Made by a program: the position numbers and the translations under genes. Shown here piece after piece: positions 15,300 to 23,683 of a stretch of DNA of 64,000 nucleotides. The notes beneath the pieces were generated by a model. That model saw only the letters and a list, made by a program, of their open reading frames with translations, was not told the origin of the DNA and did no database searches. The stretch lies in NCBI RefSeq assembly GCF_000878135.1, contig NZ_JXQZ01000032.1, forward strand, positions 217,556-281,555, read 5' to 3'. Numbering within the stretch: position 1 is the first letter of the stretch; each line of letters begins with the position of its first letter. The DNA is from Frigoribacterium sp. MEB024. GTDB taxonomy: Bacteria > Actinomycetota > Actinomycetes > Actinomycetales > Microbacteriaceae.

Positions 15300-17156
15300 T
15301 CAGGCGCGCTGGCCGAGGCGACCGCGCAGCACGTCGATGCGCTTCTGGATCTGCTCGGTGCTGGCCTGGGCGACCGACGGCCCCCCGCTGATGCGCCTGA
15401 GGTCGGCGTGGATCAGCCCGTGCGGCTCGTTCGAATGACGTGACCAGATCGACACCAGCCTGCTGAGCTCTTGCCGCTGCTCCTTGATCGTCTGGTAGAG
15501 CGGCCGGGCCTCGTCGACCGGAACGGTCGTCGGCAACCCGGTCTTCGGAGCCCGTCGTGCCTGGGTCGCCTGGCGCTGCCGCAGCAGGTCGCGCACCTGA
15601 TCGGGCTCGAGCAGACCGGGGATGCCGATGAAGTCGAGTTCTTCGAGACTGCCGATCTCGCCTCCGGTGCCGAACTCGCCTCCGTCGTAGAGCACCCGGT
15701 CGAACGACGCCTGCGAGTCGAGGGCCTCGAACGGTTGCTGCTCGAGAAGGCTCGACGCCTTCTCGTCGCGGTTGGCCGCGGCCATCATGTCTTCCTCGGG
15801 CGCGAACAACCCGTCGTCGGCGTCGGTGGGCCGGTCGAGCGCGTGGTCGCGTTGCAGCTCGAGCTGGTTGGCCAGGGCCATCAGGCTGGGCACGCTCGGC
15901 AGGAAGATCGATGCGGTCTCACCCCGTCGCCGGGCCCGGACGAACCGACCGACGACCTGGGCGAAGAAGAGCGGCGTCGAGGCCGAGGTGGCGTACACGC
16001 CGACGGCGAGCCGCGGGACGTCGACGCCTTCGGACACCATGCGGACGGCGACCATCCAGCGGCTGTCACCATCGGAGAAGGCCTGGATGCGGTCGGAGGC
16101 GGCCTTCTCGTCGCTCAGGACGACGGTCGGGCGCTCGCCCGTGAGCTTCTGCAACACCGCCGCGTACTGCCGAGCCGCGGTGTGGTCGGTGGCGATGACC
16201 AGACCGCCGGCGTCGGGAACGCCCCGGCGCACCTCGGTGAGACGCTTGTCGGCCGCCGAGAGGACGGCCGGGATCCAGTCGCCCTGGGGTGAGAGCGCCG
16301 TGCGCCAGGCCTGAGCCGTGATGTCCTTCGTCACGGCTTCGCCGAGGGATGCGCTCATCTCGTCGCCCATCCGGGTGCGCCAGCGCATCTGCCCGGCGTA
16401 CGCCATGAAGAGGACGGGACGCACGACACCGTCGGCGAGGGCGCGACCGTAGCCGTAGGAGTAATCCGCCCTCGAGGTGCGGATGCCGTGCTCGTCGGGG
16501 GCGTACTGCACGAACGGGATCGGTGCCGTGTCGGACCGGAACGGGGTGCCCGTCAAGGAGAGGCGGCGGGTCGCGCCCGTGTAGGCCTCGCGGATGCCGT
16601 CGCCCCAACTGAGCGCGTCGCCGCCGTGGTGCACCTCGTCGAGGATCACGAGGGTGCGACCGGCCGTCGTGATGGCCTTGTGCACCTCGGGCTTCATGCC
16701 GACCTGGGCGTAGGTGACGGCGATGCCGTGGTAGTGCCGCCCGAACGTGCCGTCGGCGTTCTTGAACATCGGATCGAGGCGGAGGTTGACCCGGTCGGCG
16801 GCGTCGGCCCACTGGCGCTTCAGGTGCTCGGTGGGAGCGACGACCACGACACGGTCGACCTCGCCGCGGGACAGGAGCTCGGTCGCGAGGCGGAGGGCGA
16901 ACGTCGTCTTGCCGGCGCCCGGCGTGGCCGCCGCGAGGAAGTCCCTCGGCATCGTCGAGAAGTACAGCTCGAGGGCGTCGGCCTGCCACGCGCGCAACTT
17001 GCTGGCGGTGCCCCAAGCGGCCCGCTCGGGGAACGCGGGCGAGAGATGTTCGGCGGCCGAGTTGCCTGCCGAGACGCCGACGTCGAGCGGGTCGGACGAC
17101 AGGCCGTCGAGGTGCTGCTCACCCCCGGCGGGGTCGGATGCGTTGGCGGTGCTCAC
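15300..17156 (-). CDS. SF2 DEAD/DEAH-box helicase
   Basis: A 618-residue superfamily 2 ATPase. P-loop ATPGAGKTT (residues 77-85), motif Ia-like VVVAPTEHLKRQW (105-117), Walker B/motif II DEVHH (173-177), motif III SLTGTPFRSD near 197-206, and a C-terminal helicase lobe with GLVIATDHTAARQYA, MVSEGVDVPRLAVGVYA and the arginine-finger motif QVVGRFVRARR. It probably translocates on or remodels nucleic acid; the exact role is unknown. GTG 17156 was chosen because TAAACT lies 8 bases upstream and further upstream sequence is antisense to dinB. It lies 11 bases downstream of dinB on the same strand, hinting at a DNA-damage role. Confidence 0.88.
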   Translation of the reverse strand: MSTANASDPAGGEQHLDGLSSDPLDVGVSAGNSAAEHLSPAFPERAAWGTASKLRAWQADALELYFSTMPRDFLAAATPGAGKTTFALRLATELLSRGEVDRVVVVAPTEHLKRQWADAADRVNLRLDPMFKNADGTFGRHYHGIAVTYAQVGMKPEVHKAITTAGRTLVILDEVHHGGDALSWGDGIREAYTGATRRLSLTGTPFRSDTAPIPFVQYAPDEHGIRTSRADYSYGYGRALADGVVRPVLFMAYAGQMRWRTRMGDEMSASLGEAVTKDITAQAWRTALSPQGDWIPAVLSAADKRLTEVRRGVPDAGGLVIATDHTAARQYAAVLQKLTGERPTVVLSDEKAASDRIQAFSDGDSRWMVAVRMVSEGVDVPRLAVGVYATSASTPLFFAQVVGRFVRARRRGETASIFLPSVPSLMALANQLELQRDHALDRPTDADDGLFAPEEDMMAAANRDEKASSLLEQQPFEALDSQASFDRVLYDGGEFGTGGEIGSLEELDFIGIPGLLEPDQVRDLLRQRQATQARRAPKTGLPTTVPVDEARPLYQTIKEQRQELSRLVSIWSRHSNEPHGLIHADLRRISGGPSVAQASTEQIQKRIDVLRGRLGQRA

Positions 17157-17170
17157 TCGAACCGAGTTTA
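17157..17170 (-). promoter_or_regulatory. -10 TAAACT overlapping the dinB stop codon
   Basis: Minus-strand TAAACT (17170-17165) begins with the TAA stop of dinB. After 8 bases comes the GTG of the helicase gene. This would let the helicase be transcribed separately as a leaderless message. Confidence 0.45.
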
Positions 17171-18451
17171 CCCTCGACCGGCGTCGTCGACGGACGCGGC
17201 ACCGGCATCTCGACCGGAGGTGCCGGGTCGACGTCGCGAGGCGCCGAGCAGCGAGGCGGGCGTCAGCATGGCCGACCCGAACTTGGCCCGGAGGGCGTCC
17301 ATGGTCGACTCCGCCTCGCGCCAGTCGGCGTCGTCGTCCCACAGGCCGAGCGAATCACCGCCCGTCCCCTCGCTGAGCTGTTCGACGCGCACGCCGACGA
17401 GCCGGATGCGTTCGTGCTGCTTCCCCGTGGCTTCGTAGAGGGAGACGACCTCGTCGTAGATGCGGCGACCGAGGTCGGTCGGGTCGGCGAGCGTCCGAGA
17501 CCGCGTGATCGTCACGAAGTCGGTGGTCCGCAGCTTGAGCACGACCGTGCGGCCGCTCACGCCCGCGGCCCGCAGGCGGGTGCCGACCTTGTCGCTCAAG
17601 CGGAGGAGTTCGCGTCGGACGACGACCGGGTCGACGACGTCGGTGCCGAAGGTGTTCTCGTTGCCGACGCTCTTCTCGGCCGTCTCGGTGTGCACGCTGC
17701 GGGGATCGCGGCCCCACGCCAGGTCGTGCAGCTTCGCGCCGGCCGCCGGCCCGACCGCGTGGACGAGCATGTCGAGGGGGGCCGCGGCGACGTCGCCGAC
17801 CGTTCGCAGGCCACGGTCGAGCAGCACCTGCTCGGTCTTGCCCCCTACCCCCCAGAGAGCGCTGATCGGCCGCGGGTGGAGGAAGGCCAGGGTGTGACGG
17901 TGCGGCACGAGCAGGAGCCCGTCGGGCTTGGCGACGCTCGAGGCGAGCTTGGCGACGAACTTGGTCGACGCGGCACCGATGCTGCAGTGCAGGCCGGTCT
18001 CGGCGTGCACCCGACGACGAAGTGCCGTGGCGATCTCGAACGGGGAGCCCATGAGGCGGATCGACCCGCTGACGTCGAGGAACGCCTCGTCGATGCCGAG
18101 GCGCTCGACCAGTGGCGTGACGTCGTCGAACATCGACATGACGCGCGAGGACCAGTGCTGGTACTTCTCGAAGTGCGGTTCGAGCACGACCGCCTGAGGG
18201 CAGCGACGCAACGCGATCGCCATGGGCATCGCCGAGTTGACCCCGTACTTGCGTGCCTCGTAGGTGGCGGCCGTGACGACCGAACGGTCGGAGCGGTGCC
18301 CGATGACCACGGGTCGCCCCCGCAACTCGGGGTGGTCGAGCAGTTCGACGGAGGCGAAGAAGGCGTCCATGTCGACGTGGAAGATCGGTGCGGTCGCATC
18401 GTCCGTCGGCACCGTGGTGACGAGTCGCCCGCTGCCGTCTTGTTTGCTCAC
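17168..18451 (-). CDS. dinB: DNA polymerase IV (Y family)
   Basis: A 427-residue translesion polymerase. Catalytic motifs: HVDMDAFFASVE (near residues 25-36), AATYEARKYGVNSAMP (near 61-76) and GIDEAFLDVSG with the metal-binding D-E (near 119-129), followed by a helix-hairpin-helix region (ISALWGVGGKTEQVLL) and the little-finger domain. The C-terminal 40 residues are low complexity and I see no clear beta-clamp-binding pentapeptide at the very end. The GTG start at 18451 has GAGGA 7 bases upstream. Homologues replicate past lesions with low fidelity. The gene is followed at 11 bases by an SF2 helicase. Confidence 0.95.
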   Translation of the reverse strand: MSKQDGSGRLVTTVPTDDATAPIFHVDMDAFFASVELLDHPELRGRPVVIGHRSDRSVVTAATYEARKYGVNSAMPMAIALRRCPQAVVLEPHFEKYQHWSSRVMSMFDDVTPLVERLGIDEAFLDVSGSIRLMGSPFEIATALRRRVHAETGLHCSIGAASTKFVAKLASSVAKPDGLLLVPHRHTLAFLHPRPISALWGVGGKTEQVLLDRGLRTVGDVAAAPLDMLVHAVGPAAGAKLHDLAWGRDPRSVHTETAEKSVGNENTFGTDVVDPVVVRRELLRLSDKVGTRLRAAGVSGRTVVLKLRTTDFVTITRSRTLADPTDLGRRIYDEVVSLYEATGKQHERIRLVGVRVEQLSEGTGGDSLGLWDDDADWREAESTMDALRAKFGSAMLTPASLLGASRRRPGTSGRDAGAASVDDAGRG

Positions 18452-18553
18452 CGGAGCATCCTCACACGAGCCACCGACATCGGCGTCGCCCGGGACGCGG
18501 CCCCCCGGGCCGCCCGGGTGACGGGTCCCGCCTCGACCGGGCGTGCGAGCCCG

Positions 18554-19756
18554 TCAGGCCCCCGGTCCGAGCAGCGCCGCCGCGATCGTGGCGTGCGCCG
18601 AGTCGGTGCTCGACGGGTGGAAACGTCCGGCGAGGACGTCGCGCTGCAGGCGCCCGAGCTCGGATGACGACCGGTACGACGAACCCCCGGCGACGGTGAC
18701 CGCCTGCTCGACCACCGCGCGGGCCGTCTCGGTGGCGCGCGTCTTGAGCCCGAGCACGAGCCTCGGCCAGTCGGCACCGTGGTCGACGAGCGCGTCGACG
18801 TCCCGCGCGATCTGGTCCACCTGGGGTTCGAGCCCGTCGACCGCCAGCCCCGCGTCGGCGACGCGCCACCGCAGGACCGGGTCGAGCGCCCTGGCCGCTC
18901 CCCCGGCGCGTCTCGAGGTCGTCCCGAGGGCCGACTCGACGGCGAGCTCGAGGGCCCGGCGGGCGAGTCCCCGGTAGACGGCGGCGACGGTCGTCTCGAA
19001 CACGGCGAAGACGGCGAAGACGAACGGGTCGGCGCTCGGGCCGACGGGCAGTCGACGAACGATGCGCGAGGCGGGGACCTCGACGCCGGCGAGCCGGGTC
19101 GTGTGGCTCTGCGTCGCGCGCATGCCGAGGGTGTCCCAGTCCTCGAGCGAGGCGTGGCCCGGCTGGTCGCGGTGCACGAACCCGTGGACGAGGGCCGGCG
19201 AGTCCGGGTCGGAGTCGTCCCGTCCGAAGACGCCGAGGCGCGTCCAGACCGGCGAGAGCGAGGTGGAGACCTTCGTGCCGGTGAACCGGTAGCCGCCGTC
19301 GCCCGTGGGGTCGGCCGAGGTCACCGAGTCGAACAGGACGAGGTCGTTGCCGGGCTCGCTGACGCCGAAGGCGAAGACCTCGTCGTGGGCGGCGTCCTCG
19401 AGCACGAGGTCGAGCGAGTCGTCGCCCCGGGCGTGCAGCACGGCCGCGCACCCGGTCCAGACCAGGTGCATGTTGACCGCCAGCGCCGTCGCCGGGGCCG
19501 CGGTCGCGAGGCGCGACTGCAGGGACGCGACCTGCTCGAGTCCGAGACCCGCGCCTCCTCGGTCGGTCGGGACGAAGGCCCGCAGGTAGCCGCGCTCACG
19601 CAGCTCGGCGAGGTCGTCGTGGGGGAACGTGTTCTCGCGGTCGTGGCCCGCGGCCCGCCCCCGGAAGCGTTCGAGCAGCCCGTCGGGCAGCAGCTCGTCG
19701 GGCGACCAGGAGGCGCGGGTCGGGTCGGACGCGGGGGCGGGCTTCGGTGCGGGCAC
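18554..19756 (-). CDS. Acyl-CoA dehydrogenase family flavoprotein
   Basis: About 400 residues in the acyl-CoA dehydrogenase fold: N-terminal helical domain (DDLAELRERGYLRAFVPTDRGGAGLGLEQV), central beta domain with FAFGVSEPGNDL and GYRFTGTKVSTSLSPVWTRLGVFG, LGMRATQSHTT, and a C-terminal helical domain with GGSSYRSSSELGRLQRDVLAGRFHPSSTD. The usual C-terminal E-G-T..R segment is not evident, so it could act as an oxidase- or monooxygenase-like member rather than a beta-oxidation dehydrogenase. ATG 19780 would overlap the divergent ATG at 19779, so I prefer GTG 19756 where the protein-like sequence begins. Confidence 0.85.
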   Translation of the reverse strand: MPAPKPAPASDPTRASWSPDELLPDGLLERFRGRAAGHDRENTFPHDDLAELRERGYLRAFVPTDRGGAGLGLEQVASLQSRLATAAPATALAVNMHLVWTGCAAVLHARGDDSLDLVLEDAAHDEVFAFGVSEPGNDLVLFDSVTSADPTGDGGYRFTGTKVSTSLSPVWTRLGVFGRDDSDPDSPALVHGFVHRDQPGHASLEDWDTLGMRATQSHTTRLAGVEVPASRIVRRLPVGPSADPFVFAVFAVFETTVAAVYRGLARRALELAVESALGTTSRRAGGAARALDPVLRWRVADAGLAVDGLEPQVDQIARDVDALVDHGADWPRLVLGLKTRATETARAVVEQAVTVAGGSSYRSSSELGRLQRDVLAGRFHPSSTDSAHATIAAALLGPGA

Positions 19757-19766
19757 GCGTCGAGAG

Positions 19767-19778
19767 TAGTTTGGTCGC
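19767..19778 (+). promoter_or_regulatory. -10 TAGTTT, leaderless start of the SGNH hydrolase
   Basis: TAGTTT (19767-19772) is followed by six bases and the ATG at 19779. Confidence 0.5.
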
Positions 19779-20567
19779 ATGAGTCAGCAACACCCGTGGT
19801 CCCGTTACGTCGCCCTCGGCGACTCGTTCACCGAGGGGATAGGCGACCCCGAGGAGCGCTCCCCCGGGGGCCACCGGGGCTGGGCCGACCGCGTCGCCGA
19901 GGTGTTGGGCGCCTCGACCGAGGACTTCGCCTACGCGAACCTCGCCGTCCGGGGCCGCCTGTTGAAACAGATCATCGACGAGCAGTCCGAGGCCGCGCTC
20001 GCCCTGAGGCCCGACCTCATCTCGGTCTCGGCCGGGGGCAACGACATCATCCGCCCCGGCACCGACCCCGACGAGGTCGCCGCGGGCTTCGAAGGGCTGG
20101 TCGCACGACTGCGGTCCGACGGTGCCACGGTCGTGGTCTTCACCGGGCCCGACATCGGCCTCACCCCGGTCCTCGGTCGCCTGCGCGGCAAGGTCGCGAT
20201 CTACAACGAGCACGTCCACGCCATCGCGCTGCGGCACGACGCCGTGGTCGCCGACATGTGGGCGCTGCGTCAGCTCGTCGACCCACGCATGTGGGCACCG
20301 GACCGGCTGCACTTCAGCCCCCTCGGCCACCACACGATCGCACGGATGGTCCTGCAGGCCCTCGCGGTCGAGAACGACCTCGCCCCCTATGCACCCGAGC
20401 CGCTCGAGCGCCGACCGTGGCGCAGCGCCCGGGCCGACGACATGGGCTGGGCGCGCGAGTACCTCGTGCCCTGGGTCGTGCGTCGCATCCGACACCAGTC
20501 GTCGGGCGACTTCGTCCAGGCCAAGCGTCCGGACGCCGTCATGATGGTCCATCGCGACGACGTCTGA
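19779..20567 (+). CDS. SGNH/GDSL-family hydrolase
   Basis: A 262-residue esterase/lipase of the SGNH clan. Block I is VALGDSFTEG with the nucleophile Ser16, block II the glycine in NLAVRGRLL, block III SAGGND (near residues 84-89), and block V DRLHFSPLGHH with the catalytic Asp and His (near 180-190). There is no signal peptide, so a cytoplasmic carboxylester hydrolase is likely; the substrate is unknown. The gene is monocistronic: its start is leaderless after TAGTTT, and a 15-bp tandem repeat separates it from the convergent carboxypeptidase gene. Confidence 0.92.
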   Translation: MSQQHPWSRYVALGDSFTEGIGDPEERSPGGHRGWADRVAEVLGASTEDFAYANLAVRGRLLKQIIDEQSEAALALRPDLISVSAGGNDIIRPGTDPDEVAAGFEGLVARLRSDGATVVVFTGPDIGLTPVLGRLRGKVAIYNEHVHAIALRHDAVVADMWALRQLVDPRMWAPDRLHFSPLGHHTIARMVLQALAVENDLAPYAPEPLERRPWRSARADDMGWAREYLVPWVVRRIRHQSSGDFVQAKRPDAVMMVHRDDV

Positions 20568-20580
20568 CCGGTCGGCGTCC

Positions 20581-20640
20581 GGGCGGTCGCCGTGCGACGG
20601 GTCGCCGTGCGACGGGTCGCCGTGCGACGGGTCGCCGTGC
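20581..20640. repeat. 15-bp tandem repeat in a convergent intergenic spacer
   Basis: Four consecutive 15-base units fill the 84-base gap between two stop codons. The first (20581-20595) is GGGCGGTCGCCGTGC and the next three (20596-20610, 20611-20625, 20626-20640) are identical copies of GACGGGTCGCCGTGC. Confidence 0.9.
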
Positions 20641-20651
20641 GAACGGTCGTC

Positions 20652-21884
20652 TCAGAGCACCTCGTCGGGGTGCGTCAGTCGCCACCACGCCCCGGGCTCG
20701 CCGATGGTCGTGTCGAGCTCGAGGGGCACGACGTGCCGTTCTCCGTCGACGGTGAACGTGACGTCACCCACGCGGGTGCCGGCCGGGGCCGCCCCCACGT
20801 CGTCGGTCTCGACCGAGGCCTCGACGGTCTCGTCACCCCAGACGAGCACGCTGGCGTCCTCCGCGGCCACCGCACGGGCGGCGTCGCCCCAGGGCAGGTC
20901 GTAGTCGGCGAAGGCGTCACCGCGGGTGGTCAGCGTGACGGTCCGGAAGCGGTCGGCGACGCTGGAGAGCAGGGCCTGCACGTCGCGGTCCAGCTGGTCG
21001 TGGTCGACGCCGCCGAGCATGGCGCCCACGACCGTGACCTGCCGACCGCCGATCGTGTAGTCCGCCGCGAACAGCAGGCAGGCGCCCGCCTCGTCGAGGG
21101 TGCCCGTCTTGATGCCGACGACGCCGTCCAGCCCGAGCAGCTCGTTGCTGTTGCTGATCTCGCCGATGCCGGGCACGGTCGTCGTCGCCGTGCCGACCGT
21201 GCGGGCGACGTCGGGGTCGGCCAGGGCCAGCCGCCCGAGTTCGATCAGGTCGGTCGAGGTGCTCGTGTTCTGCGGCGACAGCCCGGTCGGCTCGACGAGC
21301 GTCGTCGAGGTGAGGTCGTGGTCGGCGAGCCAGGCCCGCGCGGCGTCGACGAAGGCCTGGTCGCTGCCGAACGCCCACCGGGCCAGCACCTCGGCGTAGT
21401 TGTTGGCGGACTCGATGAGCATGACCTCGAGCACCTGGCGTTCGGTGAGGGCCTGCCCGGCGGCCATCGGTGCCACCTTGCCGTTCTGCGCCCGGTACGC
21501 GTCGACCAGGGCCGCCTCTGCCGGGCCGAAGGTCAACGTCGGACCGTCGCCGCCGTCGAGCGGTCTCTCGTCGAGGACGACGAGGGCCGTGACCACCTTG
21601 CTGATGCTCGCGATCGGGCGGGGCCGTTCGTCGCCGCTCGTCGTGAGGCTGTCGTCCCAGCCGGTCGCCTCGACCGCCGTCGCACCGTACGAGGGGAAGG
21701 TGAGATCGGGGCTCGCCTCGGCCGGCGCGGTGTAGGCGGCGACGTCCGCCGCGGCGGGTGCCAGCGGGCTGAGCAGGGCGAGGGGGACGTACCCGCCGAC
21801 GGCGACGATCAGGGCGAGCAGCGCGATCACGCCCACGCGCCTCCGGACGACGCCCGGACGACGACGCCCGTCGACGCCGGTCAC
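20652..21884 (-). CDS. dacC: D-alanyl-D-alanine carboxypeptidase, S11 family
   Basis: A 410-residue penicillin-binding protein 5-type enzyme that trims the terminal D-Ala from peptidoglycan stem peptides outside the membrane. One N-terminal hydrophobic segment (about residues 17-46) acts as signal or anchor. Catalytic motifs are S93-I-S-K96, S159-A-N161 and K259-T-G-T. The domain after residue 290 is a beta-rich extension ending with GAWWRLTHPDEVL. The gene overlaps the preceding methyltransferase gene by 4 bases and is likely co-transcribed with it. The symbol is by family; paralogues elsewhere cannot be excluded. Confidence 0.92.
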   Translation of the reverse strand: MTGVDGRRRPGVVRRRVGVIALLALIVAVGGYVPLALLSPLAPAAADVAAYTAPAEASPDLTFPSYGATAVEATGWDDSLTTSGDERPRPIASISKVVTALVVLDERPLDGGDGPTLTFGPAEAALVDAYRAQNGKVAPMAAGQALTERQVLEVMLIESANNYAEVLARWAFGSDQAFVDAARAWLADHDLTSTTLVEPTGLSPQNTSTSTDLIELGRLALADPDVARTVGTATTTVPGIGEISNSNELLGLDGVVGIKTGTLDEAGACLLFAADYTIGGRQVTVVGAMLGGVDHDQLDRDVQALLSSVADRFRTVTLTTRGDAFADYDLPWGDAARAVAAEDASVLVWGDETVEASVETDDVGAAPAGTRVGDVTFTVDGERHVVPLELDTTIGEPGAWWRLTHPDEVL

Positions 21885-22708
21885 GCGACCGCCTCGGACC
21901 CGCCCGCCGGCACGCGGAGGGCCCAGAGGGCCACGGCCGAGGCGGCGGCCACGTTGAGGCTGTCGACGCCGTGCAGCATCGGGATGGTGACGACGGTGTC
22001 GGCGGCCTGCAGGGCGGCACGGCTGAGTCCGTCACCCTCGGTGCCGAGCAGAAGGGCGACGCGGCCAGGAGGCGCGGCCGCGTAGGAGTCGAGGGTCACC
22101 GCGTCGTCGCTCAGCGCCAGGGCGGCCACCTCGAACCCCGCCTCACGGAGCAACTCGGCACCGGCCGGCCACTCGGGGAAACGCGTCCACGGGACCTGCA
22201 GGACGGTGCCCATGCTGACGCGGACGCTGCGGCGGTAGAGCGGGTCGGCGCAGCGCGGGGTGATGAGCACGGCGTCCGCCCCCAGGCCCGCGACGGCGCG
22301 GAAGATCGCGCCCACGTTCGTGTGGTCGACGATGTCCTCGAGCACGACGACGCGCCGCGCGCCGTCGAGCACCGACTCGACCGTGGGCAGCTCGGGACGG
22401 TGCATGGCGGCGAGGGCGCCACGGTGCAGGTGGTAGCCGGTGAGGGTCTCGAGCAGGGCCGCGTCGCCGACGAAGATCTCGCCCTCGTGGTCGGCCACGA
22501 GGGGCTCGATGTCGGGCAGCCAGCGGTCCGTCATCAGCACCGACCGGGGCACGTGGCCCGCTCGCAGCGCCCGTTCGATGACCTTGGTCGACTCGGCGAT
22601 GTAGAGCCCGCCCTCGGGCTCGGACACGCGCCGCAGGGCGACGTCGGTGAGCCGGTTGTAGTCGGCGAGTGCCTCGTGGTCGAGGTCGGTGATGCGGGTG
22701 ACGTGCAC
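21881..22708 (-). CDS. TrmH/SpoU-family RNA 2'-O-methyltransferase
   Basis: A 275-residue SPOUT-fold methyltransferase using S-adenosylmethionine to methylate ribose 2'-OH in rRNA or tRNA. Visible blocks: an N-terminal substrate-binding domain (GLYIAESTKVIERALRAGH near 34-52) and the three knot motifs LEDIVDHTNVGAIFRAVAGLGADAVLI (about 120-146), LLLGTEGDGLS (about 220-230) and IPMLHGVDSLNVAAASAVALW (about 240-260). The start is GTG 22708. Transcription may start from the minus-strand TAGCCT at 22782-22777, which overlaps the sirtuin promoter. The exact RNA target is unknown. Confidence 0.92.
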   Translation of the reverse strand: MHVTRITDLDHEALADYNRLTDVALRRVSEPEGGLYIAESTKVIERALRAGHVPRSVLMTDRWLPDIEPLVADHEGEIFVGDAALLETLTGYHLHRGALAAMHRPELPTVESVLDGARRVVVLEDIVDHTNVGAIFRAVAGLGADAVLITPRCADPLYRRSVRVSMGTVLQVPWTRFPEWPAGAELLREAGFEVAALALSDDAVTLDSYAAAPPGRVALLLGTEGDGLSRAALQAADTVVTIPMLHGVDSLNVAAASAVALWALRVPAGGSEAVA

Positions 22709-22775
22709 GGTGCTCCACGGGGGACGGCCCCGGCGGACGGGCGACCGCTGGAATCGAATCGGAGGGGGACGCGTT

Positions 22776-22782
22776 TAGGCTA
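22776..22782. promoter_or_regulatory. Overlapping divergent -10 elements (TAGGCT / TAGCCT)
   Basis: The heptamer TAGGCTA reads TAGGCT on the plus strand (22776-22781) and TAGCCT on the minus strand (22782-22777). Both fit TANNNT. Leaders would be about 24 bases to the sirtuin GTG and about 62 bases to the methyltransferase GTG. Confidence 0.5.
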
Positions 22783-22811
22783 GCGTCACCGCACCCGAAG
22801 GAGCCCCACCC

Positions 22812-23654
22812 GTGTCGAACGCCCCCGCGGCCCCCACCGACGAGCAGGCCCTCGAGGCCGCGGTCGAGGCCCTCCGCGGGCGCCGCGTGGCCGTGCTCAC
22901 CGGGGCGGGGGTCAGCACCGACTCGGGCATCCCGGACTACCGGGGCGAGGGTGCTCCGCCACGAAATCCCATGACCTTCCAGCAGTTCCTCTCGAGCGAG
23001 AGCTACCGCAAGCGCTACTGGGCCGGCAGCCACCTCGGCTGGAAGTCCTTCCGTGCCGCCGGGCCCAACGAGGGGCATCGCGCGCTGGCCCGGCTCGAGG
23101 CCGCCGGCGTCACGAACGGCGTCATCACCCAGAACGTCGACAACCTGCACGTCCGCGCCGGGTCGCGCCGGGTCGTCGACCTGCACGGCACCGTCGACCG
23201 CGTCGTCTGCCTCACCTGCGGGCAGGCGTTCGCCCGCGACATGGTGGCGGCCCGCCTCGCCGCCGAGAACCCCTGGATCGACGAGCCCGACCAGGTGCGG
23301 CTCGCGCCGGACGGCGACGTCGAGGTGCACGACATCGACGCGTTCGTCGTGCCGACCTGCACGGTATGCGGCGGCCTGCTCAAACCCGACGTCGTGTTCT
23401 TCGGCGAGTTCGTGCCCACCGAGCGGTTCGCCGAGGCGCGCTCGATGGTCGTCGGCGCCGAAGCGCTGCTCGTCGCCGGCTCGTCGCTCGTCGTCAACAG
23501 CGGCATCCGCCTGCTCGACCAGGCGACGCGCCGCAAGCTGCCCGTGGTCGTCCTGAACCGGGGCGTCACCAAGGGCGACTCTCGGGCCACGGTTAAGCTG
23601 GACGCCGGCACGTCGGAGACCCTGACGGCCCTGGCCGAGCACCTGGGCGCGTAG
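22812..23654 (+). CDS. NAD-dependent protein deacylase, SIR2 family
   Basis: A 280-residue sirtuin. NAD-binding GAGVSTDSGIPDYRG (residues 31-45), TQNVDNLH (106-113), catalytic His125 in DLHG, a zinc ribbon with Cys133, Cys136, Cys183 and Cys186, and FFGE near 196-199. It removes acetyl or other acyl groups from lysines in the cytoplasm, producing nicotinamide and O-acyl-ADP-ribose. The GTG start has GAAGGAG 8-9 bases upstream. The gene is followed closely by a histidine phosphatase; its TAG stop forms the start of TAGCCT, a possible promoter for that gene. Confidence 0.95.
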   Translation: MSNAPAAPTDEQALEAAVEALRGRRVAVLTGAGVSTDSGIPDYRGEGAPPRNPMTFQQFLSSESYRKRYWAGSHLGWKSFRAAGPNEGHRALARLEAAGVTNGVITQNVDNLHVRAGSRRVVDLHGTVDRVVCLTCGQAFARDMVAARLAAENPWIDEPDQVRLAPDGDVEVHDIDAFVVPTCTVCGGLLKPDVVFFGEFVPTERFAEARSMVVGAEALLVAGSSLVVNSGIRLLDQATRRKLPVVVLNRGVTKGDSRATVKLDAGTSETLTALAEHLGA

Positions 23655-23657
23655 CCT
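23652..23657 (+). promoter_or_regulatory. -10 TAGCCT overlapping the sirtuin stop codon
   Basis: The stop TAG (23652-23654) plus CCT makes TAGCCT. A start near 23664 would give a 20-base leader containing the GGAGGA ribosome site of the next gene. Confidence 0.4.
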
Positions 23658-23683
23658 CCCGGGCCGTGCCCACCGGAGGAACG

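Noticed and set aside
19778..19780. ATG 19780 as the start of the acyl-CoA dehydrogenase gene
   Set aside because: It would overlap the divergent ATG of the SGNH hydrolase and adds a non-conserved basic stretch; GTG 19756 fits better.
20581..20640. CRISPR array
   Set aside because: Units are directly adjacent without spacers and only 15 bases long; no cas genes are present.
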